Source: Rothia uropygialis
Lineage (GTDB): Bacteria > Actinomycetota > Actinomycetes > Actinomycetales > Micrococcaceae
Reading direction: 5' to 3'
DNA: 64,000 nt
Assembly: GCF_004137765.1 (NCBI RefSeq)
Contig: NZ_NOIS01000003.1
Coordinates: forward strand, 434,001 to 498,000
Every line of letters starts with the position of its first letter. The first letter of the stretch is position 1. The notes under the pieces were generated by a model. It saw only the letters and a program-made list of their open reading frames with translations. It was not told where the DNA came from and searched no databases. The position numbers and the translations under genes are program-made. Below, piece by piece: positions 38,938 through 47,625 of the stretch.

Positions 38938-39900
38938 TCAGGCGAAGGGCGACGAGACCTCATCGAGGTGGGCTACTTCGGCGTCGTCCAGACCGAGGGA
39001 CGCCGCCGCCAACACGGCCGGAAATTGGTCAGTGTTGCGAGCGGAGGCGATTGGAGCCGTGACCCCCTTCGCGAGCAGGTATGCCAGGGCCACGCTCGTG
39101 ACCTCGGCGTCGTGATTCGCCGCCACTTCTTCCAGCGCGGATACGACCTCGACCCCGCTGTCGAGGCTCGCGTCCGCAAAGTAGTCATCGATCATGCTCT
39201 TGCGGGCTGCGCCTTCGAGGTCGCTCTTGCCGTGATACTTGCCGCTGAGGAACCCCGAAGCCAATGCGAAGTATGGGAACACCGCCGTATCGTACTTGCG
39301 AGCGATCGGGGCATACTCCTGTTCGAAGTCCTTGCGTTTGAGCAAATTGTAGTGAGGCTGAATTGCTACGGGCACGGTCAGGCCCTCGGTCGTCGCGTAT
39401 TCGAACCAGCGGTTCATCCGTTCGGGGCTGTAATTCGACAGACCGATGTTCTTTGCCCTACCCGACTCCACAATCTCGTGGTAGGTTCTGGCCTGGTCCT
39501 CGATCGAGACGGATTCGTCGTCGAAGTGCGCGTAGAACAGGTCCACGTAGTCGGTTTGGAGCCTCTTCAACGAGTCATCGATAGCCGCAAACACTGTTTC
39601 ACGAGCCTGACCGGAATGCTCAGGGTGACTGCCTGCCTTGGTCGCGATGATGATGTCGCTCCTGTTGTCCCGAGCCTTCAACCACTCGCCGAGTACCGTC
39701 TCTGATTCACCGCCCGAGTGACCTTCGGCCCATGCGGAATAGACGTCTGCCGTATCGATGAAATTGCCGCCCGCGGTCACGAAGGCATCCAAAACGTCGA
39801 AAGACTGCTGCCGGTCCGAAGTCCAACCGAAGGTGTTTCCACCCAGATTGATGGGGAAAACGGAAATGTCGGTACGGGGGATGCGCTTGAGCTCAGCCAT
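38938..39900 (-). CDS. Aldo/keto reductase
   Basis: 320 residues. The (beta/alpha)8 AKR fold is recognisable by NFIDTADVYSAWAEGHSGGE (Asp and Tyr of the catalytic tetrad), IIIATKAGSH (Lys) and DYVDLFYAHFDD (His position). The C-terminal NADP-binding part has TAPIASARN. It uses NADPH to reduce carbonyls of unknown substrates. The gene is in the same direction as the alcohol dehydrogenase upstream (84 bp gap). Confidence 0.9.
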   Translation of the reverse strand: MAELKRIPRTDISVFPINLGGNTFGWTSDRQQSFDVLDAFVTAGGNFIDTADVYSAWAEGHSGGESETVLGEWLKARDNRSDIIIATKAGSHPEHSGQARETVFAAIDDSLKRLQTDYVDLFYAHFDDESVSIEDQARTYHEIVESGRAKNIGLSNYSPERMNRWFEYATTEGLTVPVAIQPHYNLLKRKDFEQEYAPIARKYDTAVFPYFALASGFLSGKYHGKSDLEGAARKSMIDDYFADASLDSGVEVVSALEEVAANHDAEVTSVALAYLLAKGVTAPIASARNTDQFPAVLAAASLGLDDAEVAHLDEVSSPFA

Positions 39901-39983
39901 GGATACTCCTTATAACCAGAAACTACGTCTTTCACGGGGCACAACGGTGTGGCGCACAACAAATATTCCGGATCCTCCGGAAA

Positions 39984-41105
39984 CTACGCGTCGTCGAAGA
40001 GGATGATTTGGCGGACGGCCTGGCCGCTGGCCAACGTGTCCATGGCTTCGTTGATGTCCTCCAGCTTGATCCGGTTGGAAATCAGTTCGTTCACGGGCAG
40101 CTCACCCTTCCTCCACAACTCCTCGTATTTTGGGATATCGCGGGACGGTACCGCGGATCCGAGGTAACTGCCGACGACGGTGCGCGCTTCCGAAGTCAGC
40201 AACAGGGGATGGATGACAGATTCTGCCTCGGGGTGAGGCAACCCCACCGTGACTGTGCGTCCGCCCAACGCCGTGGCATTGAACGCGGTCTCGAATGCCT
40301 TGGGATGACCGGCCGCTTCGATCACGAGGTCGGCCCTGATCGACTGTTCCATGATTTCCTCGGGGGCATACACGGCATCGGCCCCCAACTGAAGGGCTCG
40401 CGTCAGTTTGTCCGGATTGGCGTCCACCCCAATGACACTGCCCTTCTTGAGGCCGATGGCGGTGATCAAGGCGGCAATCCCTACCCCACCGAGTCCCACG
40501 ACCATGATCGAGTCGCCGTCCCGAGGTTCGCCCGCATTGATGACGGCGCCTCCGCCGGTCAAAACCGCGCACCCGAGAGGAGCGGCCGCTTCCGGCGGAA
40601 GGTCCGAACCAACCTTGACCACGCTCGCCTGGTTGACGACGGCATGTGTGGCGAAAGCCGAAACCCCAATGTGATGGAAGACGTCGCCGCCCTCGGGATC
40701 GTGGAGGCGAATCTGTGGGCCGCCGCCGGGAAGATATCCGGCGTTATTCGATTCCAGGCCTCGGCTGCACGGCAGCTTGCCGTTGGTTTGGCAGTTCTTG
40801 CACTCTCCGCATCGAGGTAGGAACACGGTGACGACGTGGTCGCCGGGCTCCAGTTCGGTGACTCCTTTGCCGATTTCTTCCACGATCCCCGCGCCCTCGT
40901 GACCCAGCAGCATCGGCACGGGGCGGGGGCGGTTGCCGTCCACGACGGACAGATCGGAATGGCAAACGCCCGCTGCGGTCATGCGGAGCAGAACTTCGCC
41001 TTCTTGGGGCGGATCCAATTCGAGCTCGCGGATGTGCAGAGGGCGCGACTGGGCGAATGGTCCCTGGGTGTCGGACGTTGTGAGCACGGCTCCACGGATT
41101 TTCAT
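39984..41105 (-). CDS. Zinc-dependent alcohol dehydrogenase
   Basis: 373 residues from ATG 41105, which has TGGAGG at good spacing; the longer ORF from 41228 is rejected. The medium-chain dehydrogenase family is shown by AAGVCHSDLSVVDG and GHEGAGIVEEIG (catalytic zinc), CGECKNCQTNGKLPC (structural zinc) and VVGLGGVGIAALITAIG (NAD-binding). It resembles class III-type alcohol dehydrogenases. It may share a transcript with the aldo/keto reductase. Substrate not deducible. Confidence 0.9.
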   Translation of the reverse strand: MKIRGAVLTTSDTQGPFAQSRPLHIRELELDPPQEGEVLLRMTAAGVCHSDLSVVDGNRPRPVPMLLGHEGAGIVEEIGKGVTELEPGDHVVTVFLPRCGECKNCQTNGKLPCSRGLESNNAGYLPGGGPQIRLHDPEGGDVFHHIGVSAFATHAVVNQASVVKVGSDLPPEAAAPLGCAVLTGGGAVINAGEPRDGDSIMVVGLGGVGIAALITAIGLKKGSVIGVDANPDKLTRALQLGADAVYAPEEIMEQSIRADLVIEAAGHPKAFETAFNATALGGRTVTVGLPHPEAESVIHPLLLTSEARTVVGSYLGSAVPSRDIPKYEELWRKGELPVNELISNRIKLEDINEAMDTLASGQAVRQIILFDDA

Positions 41106-41258
41106 GCTTTTCCTCCATTGGCTGTGTTGTTCCACGTCACACGTTACTCCCGTGAAACCGGGGTGCTCAGCACACAATGATGGGCCGGGCGAATTGGTAG
41201 AGGCCCTTACGGGTCCGATATTCTGCAAGCTCAGTACTCATCAATCACAGAGGTCAAT

Positions 41259-41753
41259 ATGTCGAGTCCCGTCATTCGTTCAGCCGTTCCGGAGGACATC
41301 GCGGAAATCCGTCAGCTCATCGTGGACCTTGCGGTGTACGAAAAAGAGCCGGATGCCGTGAACCTTACCGAGGACAAGCTGGCGAGCGACGTTTTTGCTG
41401 AACATCCGGCCGTTTTTGTGTACGTTGCCGAAGCGCCTGAGGATTCGGGTCATCGAATCGACGGCTTCGCCCTGTGGTTCCTGAACTACTCGACCTGGGA
41501 AGGAGTTCACGGAATCTATCTGGAGGATCTCTTCGTTCGTGAAGATTCCCGGGGCTCCGGCGCTGGTAAGGCGTTATTGCGCAGCCTGGCCCAGACGGCC
41601 ATAGATCGAGGATACAAGCGCGTCGAATGGTGCGTCCTGAAATGGAACGAGCCGTCGATCGGCTTCTACAAGAGCTTGGGCGCCTTCCCCCAGGACGAAT
41701 GGGAAACGTACAGGTTGACCGGGGACGCGCTGGAGAAGTTCGCCCAGTCGTGA
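41259..41753 (+). CDS. GNAT family N-acetyltransferase, SSAT-like
   Basis: 164 residues. The GNAT fold shows IRSAVPEDIAEIRQLIVDLA at the start, the acetyl-CoA loop EDSRGSGAGKALLRSLAQTA, and the tail NEPSIGFYKSLGAFPQDEWE. The motif YLEDLFVREDSRG is typical of spermidine/spermine and thialysine acetyltransferases. It acetylates an amine with acetyl-CoA; the actual substrate is not known. It converges with the MFS gene 21 bp away. Confidence 0.9.
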   Translation: MSSPVIRSAVPEDIAEIRQLIVDLAVYEKEPDAVNLTEDKLASDVFAEHPAVFVYVAEAPEDSGHRIDGFALWFLNYSTWEGVHGIYLEDLFVREDSRGSGAGKALLRSLAQTAIDRGYKRVEWCVLKWNEPSIGFYKSLGAFPQDEWETYRLTGDALEKFAQS

Positions 41754-41774
41754 CGATCCCCGCGGGCCGTGTGT

Positions 41775-43133
41775 CTATCCTGCCTGGATGACGATGTTCT
41801 CCGCTTCCGTGGCCTCTTTGGTCTTTCCACCGTGGATTCGCAGGACCAGATAGATCAGGAGCATCATGACTCCTGAAGTGACCCCGAAAATGCCGAAGGC
41901 GACGAAGCCCCACTTTTCCAGGCCGAGAGCGAAGAGCTGCCCACCCATCCACGGACCGAACACTGCACCGAACCGACCCATGCCTGTCGTGAGTCCAAGC
42001 GCAGTGGCGCGGGACTCCGTCGGGAACACGTGAGAGACAGCCGCATAGATCATGATCTGCGCGCTGAACAAGAAGATTCCGGTGACGAAGACCAGAACGT
42101 ACGTGACCAACATGGTCGATTTGATACCCATGGCGCAGACACCGACCGCCGTGAGGAAAAACCACAGCATCGAGACCCGAACCGGCCCCCATTTGTCCGA
42201 TATCTTGCCGGCAACGAGCGTACCCACAATTCCGCCCGCGTTGATAAGGCACAACAGCACCAGAGAGTTTCCGAGATCGAACCCCAGGGATTCCATCAGC
42301 GACGGCAGCCACGTGCTCATACCGTAGACCAGAAGAAGTCCGCCGAATGATCCGAGCCAGAACAAGAGCGTCACGACGGCGTTGCGTCCACGGAACAACT
42401 TGGCGAAGTTCTGGCCGAAATTCCCGCCGCGTTTCTTGATGGTCGTTTTTTCGAGGGGGACGATCAGGTCGAAGCGTTCCGCGAGGGCTCGTGCCCTGTC
42501 CATGCGGCCCTTGGCGACGAGGAATGTGGGCGATTCAGGCAATATCGCAAGAACCAGTGGCACCAGCACAATCAAGGGGAGGACGCCGACCCAGTAGATC
42601 GACCGCCATCCCAATGTGGGCAACATGTACAGGCACAACAAGGGCGCGACGATGCCGCCGGCTTGGTGCGCGGTCATCACGAGGCCAACGGAGAAGTTCC
42701 GTACGCGATCAGGGGCAAATTCGGAGACCATCGCGATGGCCGTCGGAAGCAGTCCGCCGAGCCCGAAGCCGGCGATTGTGCGCCATACCCCGAATGTCAT
42801 GGCGGTGGCGGCAAGGGCGCACCCTGCTGAAGAAACCGAAAAGATCGCCGAGCACAGAATGATGCTCCAGCGTCGTCCGATCGTATCCGCGATGACGCCG
42901 ATGACCAGGGCGCCCACTAACATGCCGAAGGTCGCGAAGGAACCGATATTTCCGGCGTGCGCGGCCGTCATGTGGAAGTCATCGTCGGCCGTCATGGTCG
43001 GGATGGTCGACCCGTACATGAACGTGTCGATGCCATCGAAGAAGATGGCTACCCAGCACAGGGACAGAACTATGGTGAAGGCCCTGTTGTTGGTGATTCG
43101 CTGTGTGCGCGGCGCAAGGTCGTGAGTCTTCAT
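41775..43133 (-). CDS. MFS transporter, aromatic acid:H+ symporter (AAHS) family
   Basis: 452 residues, 12 membrane segments. VAIFFDGIDTFMYGSTIPTM holds the D-G-x-D aromatic-acid symporter motif of PcaK/BenK in helix 1, and GVIADTIGRRWSIILCSAIF is the loop 2-3 MFS motif; AILPESPTFLVAKGR is the central loop. Transport of benzoate-type acids is expected. An ATTGT-2-ACAAT element 114 bp upstream of its start resembles the one in front of the catabolic operon. Confidence 0.88.
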   Translation of the reverse strand: MKTHDLAPRTQRITNNRAFTIVLSLCWVAIFFDGIDTFMYGSTIPTMTADDDFHMTAAHAGNIGSFATFGMLVGALVIGVIADTIGRRWSIILCSAIFSVSSAGCALAATAMTFGVWRTIAGFGLGGLLPTAIAMVSEFAPDRVRNFSVGLVMTAHQAGGIVAPLLCLYMLPTLGWRSIYWVGVLPLIVLVPLVLAILPESPTFLVAKGRMDRARALAERFDLIVPLEKTTIKKRGGNFGQNFAKLFRGRNAVVTLLFWLGSFGGLLLVYGMSTWLPSLMESLGFDLGNSLVLLCLINAGGIVGTLVAGKISDKWGPVRVSMLWFFLTAVGVCAMGIKSTMLVTYVLVFVTGIFLFSAQIMIYAAVSHVFPTESRATALGLTTGMGRFGAVFGPWMGGQLFALGLEKWGFVAFGIFGVTSGVMMLLIYLVLRIHGGKTKEATEAENIVIQAG

Positions 43134-43246
43134 GAGAGATCCCCTTCAATACATGAGCCTCCTCCTCGAGGCCCTGGGGACACGAGTCCTCCCACGTGGC
43201 ACGCCAGAGGTTCGCATCGAAGATCAGTGAACCAGGACACATGAAT

Positions 43247-43258
43247 ATTGTCAACAAT
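43247..43258. promoter_or_regulatory. Candidate GntR operator upstream of the AAHS transporter
   Basis: ATTGTCAACAAT, an inverted repeat ATTGT-2-ACAAT, lies between the GntR gene and the transporter gene. It differs at only one base from the site at 44061. FCD-type GntR regulators commonly bind short repeats of this kind. Confidence 0.6.
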
Positions 43259-43289
43259 TTAGTTAACTATATGAACGCTCACGGTGAGT

Positions 43290-43964
43290 TCAGATATCGG
43301 TGGACCTGATGGCCTCCGCGACGCTGTCGAGATGACGACTCATCGCCAGTGAGGCGGCGTCAGGATCGTGGGTGCATATACCCTCGATGATCGCAAGGTG
43401 CTGGGGCAAGGATGTGCTCGGGCGGCCCGGGTGGTTCGAGAGTCTGAATTGGTACCTCACGGCCTGACCGCGCAGTCGTTTGATGGTTTCGGCGGCGGTC
43501 CGTTGCTCGCTCATTTCCATGATCAGCGCGTGGAGTTCTTTATTGCACTGTGAGTATTCATTGAGAAGTCCCTTCTCGACCGCCTGGGTCATCCGTTCCG
43601 CAATGGAGCGCAGTTCGCGGATGTTCTCACTGGTCGCCTTTTCGGCGGCCTTCCTGGCGCACATGGCCTCGATCGCGCCACGAACCTCGGTGATTTCCAC
43701 GGCTTCGTTGACAGATACGGCTCGTACTCGGGCCCCTCTATTCTGAACGCGCTCGACCAAGCCCTCGACGCTCAGCTCGGAGAGGGCGATGCGAACATTG
43801 CCGCGTGAAGCGCCATATTCTTCGGACAAATCGGCCTCGACAAGCCGCTGGTTGGGAACCAACTGGCCGGAGATGATCGCCTCTCGTAGCAGGCTGACCA
43901 GCTGTGGGGCTGAGGTGGACGGGGCGCGTCCTGTGCTTCCAGGGGCATGTTCCGTTTTTGTCAC
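43290..43964 (-). CDS. GntR family transcriptional regulator (FadR/FCD type)
   Basis: 224 residues from GTG 43964, which has GGAGG upstream; a TTG at 44042 in frame would add 26. The winged helix reads LVSLLREAIISGQLVPNQRL and YGASRGNVRIALSELSVEGL, and the FCD effector domain has the metal-binding histidines in CNKELHALIMEM and HLAIIEGICTHD, plus the closing SRHLDSV. It lies between the AAHS transporter and the divergent LigI operon, with a matching operator on each side, so it probably controls both. Confidence 0.9.
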   Translation of the reverse strand: MTKTEHAPGSTGRAPSTSAPQLVSLLREAIISGQLVPNQRLVEADLSEEYGASRGNVRIALSELSVEGLVERVQNRGARVRAVSVNEAVEITEVRGAIEAMCARKAAEKATSENIRELRSIAERMTQAVEKGLLNEYSQCNKELHALIMEMSEQRTAAETIKRLRGQAVRYQFRLSNHPGRPSTSLPQHLAIIEGICTHDPDAASLAMSRHLDSVAEAIRSTDI

Positions 43965-44060
43965 AGCTGAGCTGTCCTCCGGCAAGGCGGCTCTCCTTCT
44001 GGTCGCACAATTTCTCAGATCACTCCAGTCTACCGCGCGCAACGCTCAATAGTTGGCAGA

Positions 44061-44072
44061 ATTGTAAACAAT
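44061..44072. promoter_or_regulatory. Candidate GntR operator in front of the catabolic operon
   Basis: ATTGTAAACAAT, an ATTGT-2-ACAAT inverted repeat, in the divergent region between the GntR gene and ligI, 75 bp before the LigI start. It would overlap the operon promoter, which suggests repression released by a pathway intermediate. Confidence 0.65.
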
Positions 44073-44147
44073 AAGGTTTACGATGTACGCTCGTGTAATC
44101 CACATCGCATCTGCGGGGTAATCCCCATGACAAGGAGGTCAGCTCAG

Positions 44148-45080
44148 ATGCCTGAAACCTTTGCCAAGACTCCGGGCTGGCTTGATTGGGAACGCAACCT
44201 CAGCAATCCAACCTTCGTGATGCCGCCGGGGGCGGTGGACGCTCATTGTCACGTATTCGGCCCAGCGGCAGAGTTCCCCTATGCGCCCGAACGGAAGTAC
44301 ACGCCGTGCGATGCGGGGAAGCAGGATCTGCGACGATTGCGGGAGAATCTCGGTCTTTCACGGAACGTGATCGTCCAAGCGACCTGCCACGGCCGCGACA
44401 ACTCGGCGTTGCTCGACGCGCTCGATTTCTTCGGAGATACTGCCCGTGGAGTGGCCACGGTAGGGCCCGACATTACTCAGCAGGATCTCGCAGCGATGCA
44501 CGAGCGCGGTATTCGAGGCGTGAGGTTCAATTTTCTCAAGCGACTGGTTGCCAAGGATCCGTCCGAGGACCTGATGACGGTCGCCTCGAAGATCAAAGAA
44601 TTCGGCTGGCATATCGTGGTGTACTTCGAGCCGGATTCGCTGCCGGACATCGAGGCGCTGCTGGAGAAGATCGACGTCCCTCTGGTCATCGACCACATGG
44701 GAAGGCCCAAGGTCTCCGCAGGAGAAAAGTCTTCCGAATTCGAAAAATTCTTGAGTTTTGTCGACAGAACCGGTTCCTGGGTCAAAGTGAGTTGTCCCGA
44801 ACGCCTATCGGTGGAGGGCCCATTCGCCCGAAACGGTGCCGAGGAGATCTACACCGACGTCGTGCCCTTCGCACGGCGAGTCATTGACGAGTTCCCGCAG
44901 CGAGTCCTGTGGGGGACCGATTGGCCGCATCCCAACCTGAAAACGCACATGCCGGACGATGCCGTGCTCCTCAATTACATACCTCTAATTGCAGGAACGG
45001 ATCGAGCCCAGCAAGCCTTGTTGGTCGACAACCCGAGAAACCTCTACTGGGTGGGCGATGTCCTACGAAACGGGGAATGA
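44148..45080 (+). CDS. ligI: 2-pyrone-4,6-dicarboxylate lactonase (LigI-like)
   Basis: 310 residues from ATG 44148 (AAGGAGG at 44132); a longer ORF from 44127 lacks a ribosome site. LigI belongs to the amidohydrolase superfamily but needs no metal. It hydrolyses 2-pyrone-4,6-dicarboxylate to 4-oxalomesaconate. Family features are VDAHCHVFGPAAEFPYAPER, RGVRFNFLKRL and LVIDHMGRP, then VLWGTDWPHP near the end. It is the first gene of the ligI-MFS-galD-ligJ-ligK-dioxygenase operon. Confidence 0.88.
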   Translation: MPETFAKTPGWLDWERNLSNPTFVMPPGAVDAHCHVFGPAAEFPYAPERKYTPCDAGKQDLRRLRENLGLSRNVIVQATCHGRDNSALLDALDFFGDTARGVATVGPDITQQDLAAMHERGIRGVRFNFLKRLVAKDPSEDLMTVASKIKEFGWHIVVYFEPDSLPDIEALLEKIDVPLVIDHMGRPKVSAGEKSSEFEKFLSFVDRTGSWVKVSCPERLSVEGPFARNGAEEIYTDVVPFARRVIDEFPQRVLWGTDWPHPNLKTHMPDDAVLLNYIPLIAGTDRAQQALLVDNPRNLYWVGDVLRNGE

Positions 45081-46441
45081 TGCAGACAGCAAATTCGATC
45101 AATCGGATCAACCGACTGCCCGTCTCCCGGTTCCATAAGACCATGATCGCTCTGATCGCGGTTGCATACTTTTTCGAGTTCGCCGACATCAATACCTTCG
45201 CCGCCACGGCACCTGAGCTCAGACGGGTCTGGGGGTTGTCGGTGCCCCAGATCGGCTATATAACCTCAATCGCCTTCGTCGGCATGTTCCTGGGATCTCT
45301 GGTCGGTGGTTGGTTGGCCGACAAGTGGGGACGCAAGTTTGCGTTGATCAGTACTACGGTGTGGTTCTCGGTGTTTTCCCTGTTGACCGCTGCGGCTTGG
45401 GACTTCACCTCAATGGCCACCCTCAGATTCCTCACCTCGGCCGGATTATCGGCCATGACGGTCATCGCCGTTATCTACGTCAATGAGGTTTTTCCGGCCA
45501 AAGTCCGCGGGCGGTACTTGGCGTACGCGATGGTCATTGGAATCTGTGGAACGCCCGTGACCACATTTATTGCCAGCTTCGTGGTTCCGCTGAGCGACTC
45601 CAGCTGGCGGTTGGTTTATCTGTGGGGTTCGCTCGGTGCCATTCTCATTTTCGGCTTCAAGGCCCTCGTGGAATCCCCGACCTGGCTCGAGAGCAAAGGC
45701 AAGCTGACAAAAGCCGAAGACGTTTTGCGGCGCATGGAGGAACAGGTAGCGGCAACCGGCGTATCCATACCTGCGCCGGCCCCACCCCAAGAGGAAGTGA
45801 GGCGCTCGGAGAACACTCCGCTTCGAACGCTGTTCCGCAAGCGATACATCGGACCTCTGCTCGTTCTGTCCATCCTGTGGATCACGCAGACCGTGGGGTT
45901 CTTCGGCTATTCCAGTTGGGCCCCGACTTTGCTGGCCGATCAAGGTTTCCTGGTCGAGAAGTCAATTTTCTACGTGGCGTTGACGACTGTCGGCGCGCCC
46001 CTCGGTTCCCTCCTGGCGGCGCTGATCACCGACAAATTCGAGCGCAAATGGTTGCTCGTGATCTTCGGCGTCGTCATCGGTCTGTGTGGGCTGCTGTACG
46101 GGTTGACCTTCAATCCGATCATGATCGTCGTCTTCGGATTCTTGGTGAATATGTTCGAACGCGGATACACGTCATTTGCGTACGCATACTCTCCCGAACT
46201 CTTCGATACCAGGACCCGTTCGTTGGGAACTGGCATCTCATACGGGATAGGGCGACTCTCGAACGCACTCGGGCCGTTGATCATTGCAGCAATCTATGGG
46301 TCCTCGGGGTACTCCTCCGTTTTCTTCTTCATCGCCGGAACCTGGATTTTCGGAGCGATTGTTTTGGCCCTGTTCGGCCGGAAAACTCGGGTTCGACCTA
46401 CCGACCAACCGGAAATGGCTAGTGAGGAGTCATCACTGTGA
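45077..46441 (+). CDS. MFS transporter in the aromatic operon
   Basis: 454 residues. ATG 45077 overlaps the ligI stop by 4 bp; the ORF running back to 44909 is a shadow in ligI. It has 12 membrane segments, with the motif GGWLADKWGRKFALISTTVW after helix 2 and LVESPTWLESKGKL in the middle loop. This is the sugar-porter-like MFS group that also holds aromatic acid carriers. Uptake of the pathway substrate is the contextual inference. The stop overlaps the next gene by 4 bp. Confidence 0.88.
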   Translation: MMQTANSINRINRLPVSRFHKTMIALIAVAYFFEFADINTFAATAPELRRVWGLSVPQIGYITSIAFVGMFLGSLVGGWLADKWGRKFALISTTVWFSVFSLLTAAAWDFTSMATLRFLTSAGLSAMTVIAVIYVNEVFPAKVRGRYLAYAMVIGICGTPVTTFIASFVVPLSDSSWRLVYLWGSLGAILIFGFKALVESPTWLESKGKLTKAEDVLRRMEEQVAATGVSIPAPAPPQEEVRRSENTPLRTLFRKRYIGPLLVLSILWITQTVGFFGYSSWAPTLLADQGFLVEKSIFYVALTTVGAPLGSLLAALITDKFERKWLLVIFGVVIGLCGLLYGLTFNPIMIVVFGFLVNMFERGYTSFAYAYSPELFDTRTRSLGTGISYGIGRLSNALGPLIIAAIYGSSGYSSVFFFIAGTWIFGAIVLALFGRKTRVRPTDQPEMASEESSL

Positions 46442-47625
46442 CCAATATCGAGGAATACAATATGGCGTCCGGTTCCCAGACAGCCATCCCCGCACTGTTC
46501 ATGCGTGGCGGGACATCGCGAGGACCGTTCTTCTACGCACCCGATCTCCCTGCCGAGCTGGATCTCCGGGACCGCGTACTGACCGCTGTGATGGGCAGTC
46601 CCCATCCTCTTCAAGTGGATGGGTTGGGCGGGGGACACCCGTTGACGAGCAAGGCCGGAATTGTGAGTACCTCTGACGATGACGGTGTGGACCTCGACTT
46701 CACCTTCGTACAGCTTCAACCAGGCAATACGGGTGTCCAGACCACCGCGAACTGCGGGAACATGCTCTCGGCAGTGGTTCCCTATGCGCTGGAAACCGGA
46801 CTCATCAGACCTTCAGACGAGACAACAACCGCGGTGGTTCGAACCCTCAATACCGGATTGGTCGCCGAGATCACCGTGCGTACTCCACGGACCGACGGCC
46901 AAAACCGTCAGGACTTCGAGGTCGCGTACGAAGGAGATACCGCGATCGACGGAGTCGGTGGAACTGCCTCCCCGATCGAGATCATGTTCCGCGACACCGA
47001 AGGTTCGGTGGCATCGGCGCTCCTGCCGACGGGGAACGAGCGCGACATCGTTGTTCTGGACTCCGGACAGGAACTCGAGACGACCATGATCGACAACGGC
47101 CAACCCATGGTCCTTGTCCGTGCGCGTGACGTGGCGCGGTCAGGCTACGAGGAGCCGACCGAGCTCAATGAGGACGCCGACTTGAAAGCTCTCCTCGAAG
47201 AATTGCGGTTGAAGAGCGCAGAGCACATGGGTTTGGGAGACGTAAGGGACAAGAGCTACCCCAAAATGACCCTCATCGCGGAACCCCGCAATGGAGGTGC
47301 ACTGTCCACGAGGTGCTTCATACCTCACGTGGCTCATGAGTCCATAGGGGTTCTGGCGGCGGTGACCGTCGCGACGGCCGTGTGCATGGACGGAAGTGTG
47401 GCCCGCGGACTGGCGGCACCCGGTGATGGGCTCGAACGCGTCGTATCGATCGAGCATCCCAGCGGCGAATTCCTCGTTGACCTGGAGCTTTCCGAAAACG
47501 GTCACGTACAGCGCGCAGGCATTACCCGGACAGCGCGCCTGCTGATGTCAGGACACGTATACGTACCCCGGGCTGTGTGGGATCCCGCAGACGGACAAGT
47601 GGAAACGGAAGAGAGAACATCATGA
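46438..47625 (+). CDS. 4-oxalomesaconate tautomerase (GalD/LigU-like)
   Basis: 395 residues from GTG 46438, overlapping the MFS stop by 4 bp (GTGA), with GAGGAG upstream. It belongs to the PrpF family: AIPALFMRGGTSRGPFFYAP, GLGGGHPLTSKAGIVS, and the catalytic-cysteine region QTTANCGNMLSAVVPYALE. In gallate and syringate pathways GalD/LigU interconverts keto and enol forms of 4-oxalomesaconate. The genes on both sides support this assignment over a 2-methylaconitate isomerase. It overlaps ligJ by 4 bp. Confidence 0.88.
   Translation: MTNIEEYNMASGSQTAIPALFMRGGTSRGPFFYAPDLPAELDLRDRVLTAVMGSPHPLQVDGLGGGHPLTSKAGIVSTSDDDGVDLDFTFVQLQPGNTGVQTTANCGNMLSAVVPYALETGLIRPSDETTTAVVRTLNTGLVAEITVRTPRTDGQNRQDFEVAYEGDTAIDGVGGTASPIEIMFRDTEGSVASALLPTGNERDIVVLDSGQELETTMIDNGQPMVLVRARDVARSGYEEPTELNEDADLKALLEELRLKSAEHMGLGDVRDKSYPKMTLIAEPRNGGALSTRCFIPHVAHESIGVLAAVTVATAVCMDGSVARGLAAPGDGLERVVSIEHPSGEFLVDLELSENGHVQRAGITRTARLLMSGHVYVPRAVWDPADGQVETEERTS

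Noticed and set aside
44909-45076. Upstream extension of the operon MFS gene
   Set aside because: It lies within the 3' end of ligI in another frame; ATG 45077 overlaps the ligI stop in the usual coupled way.
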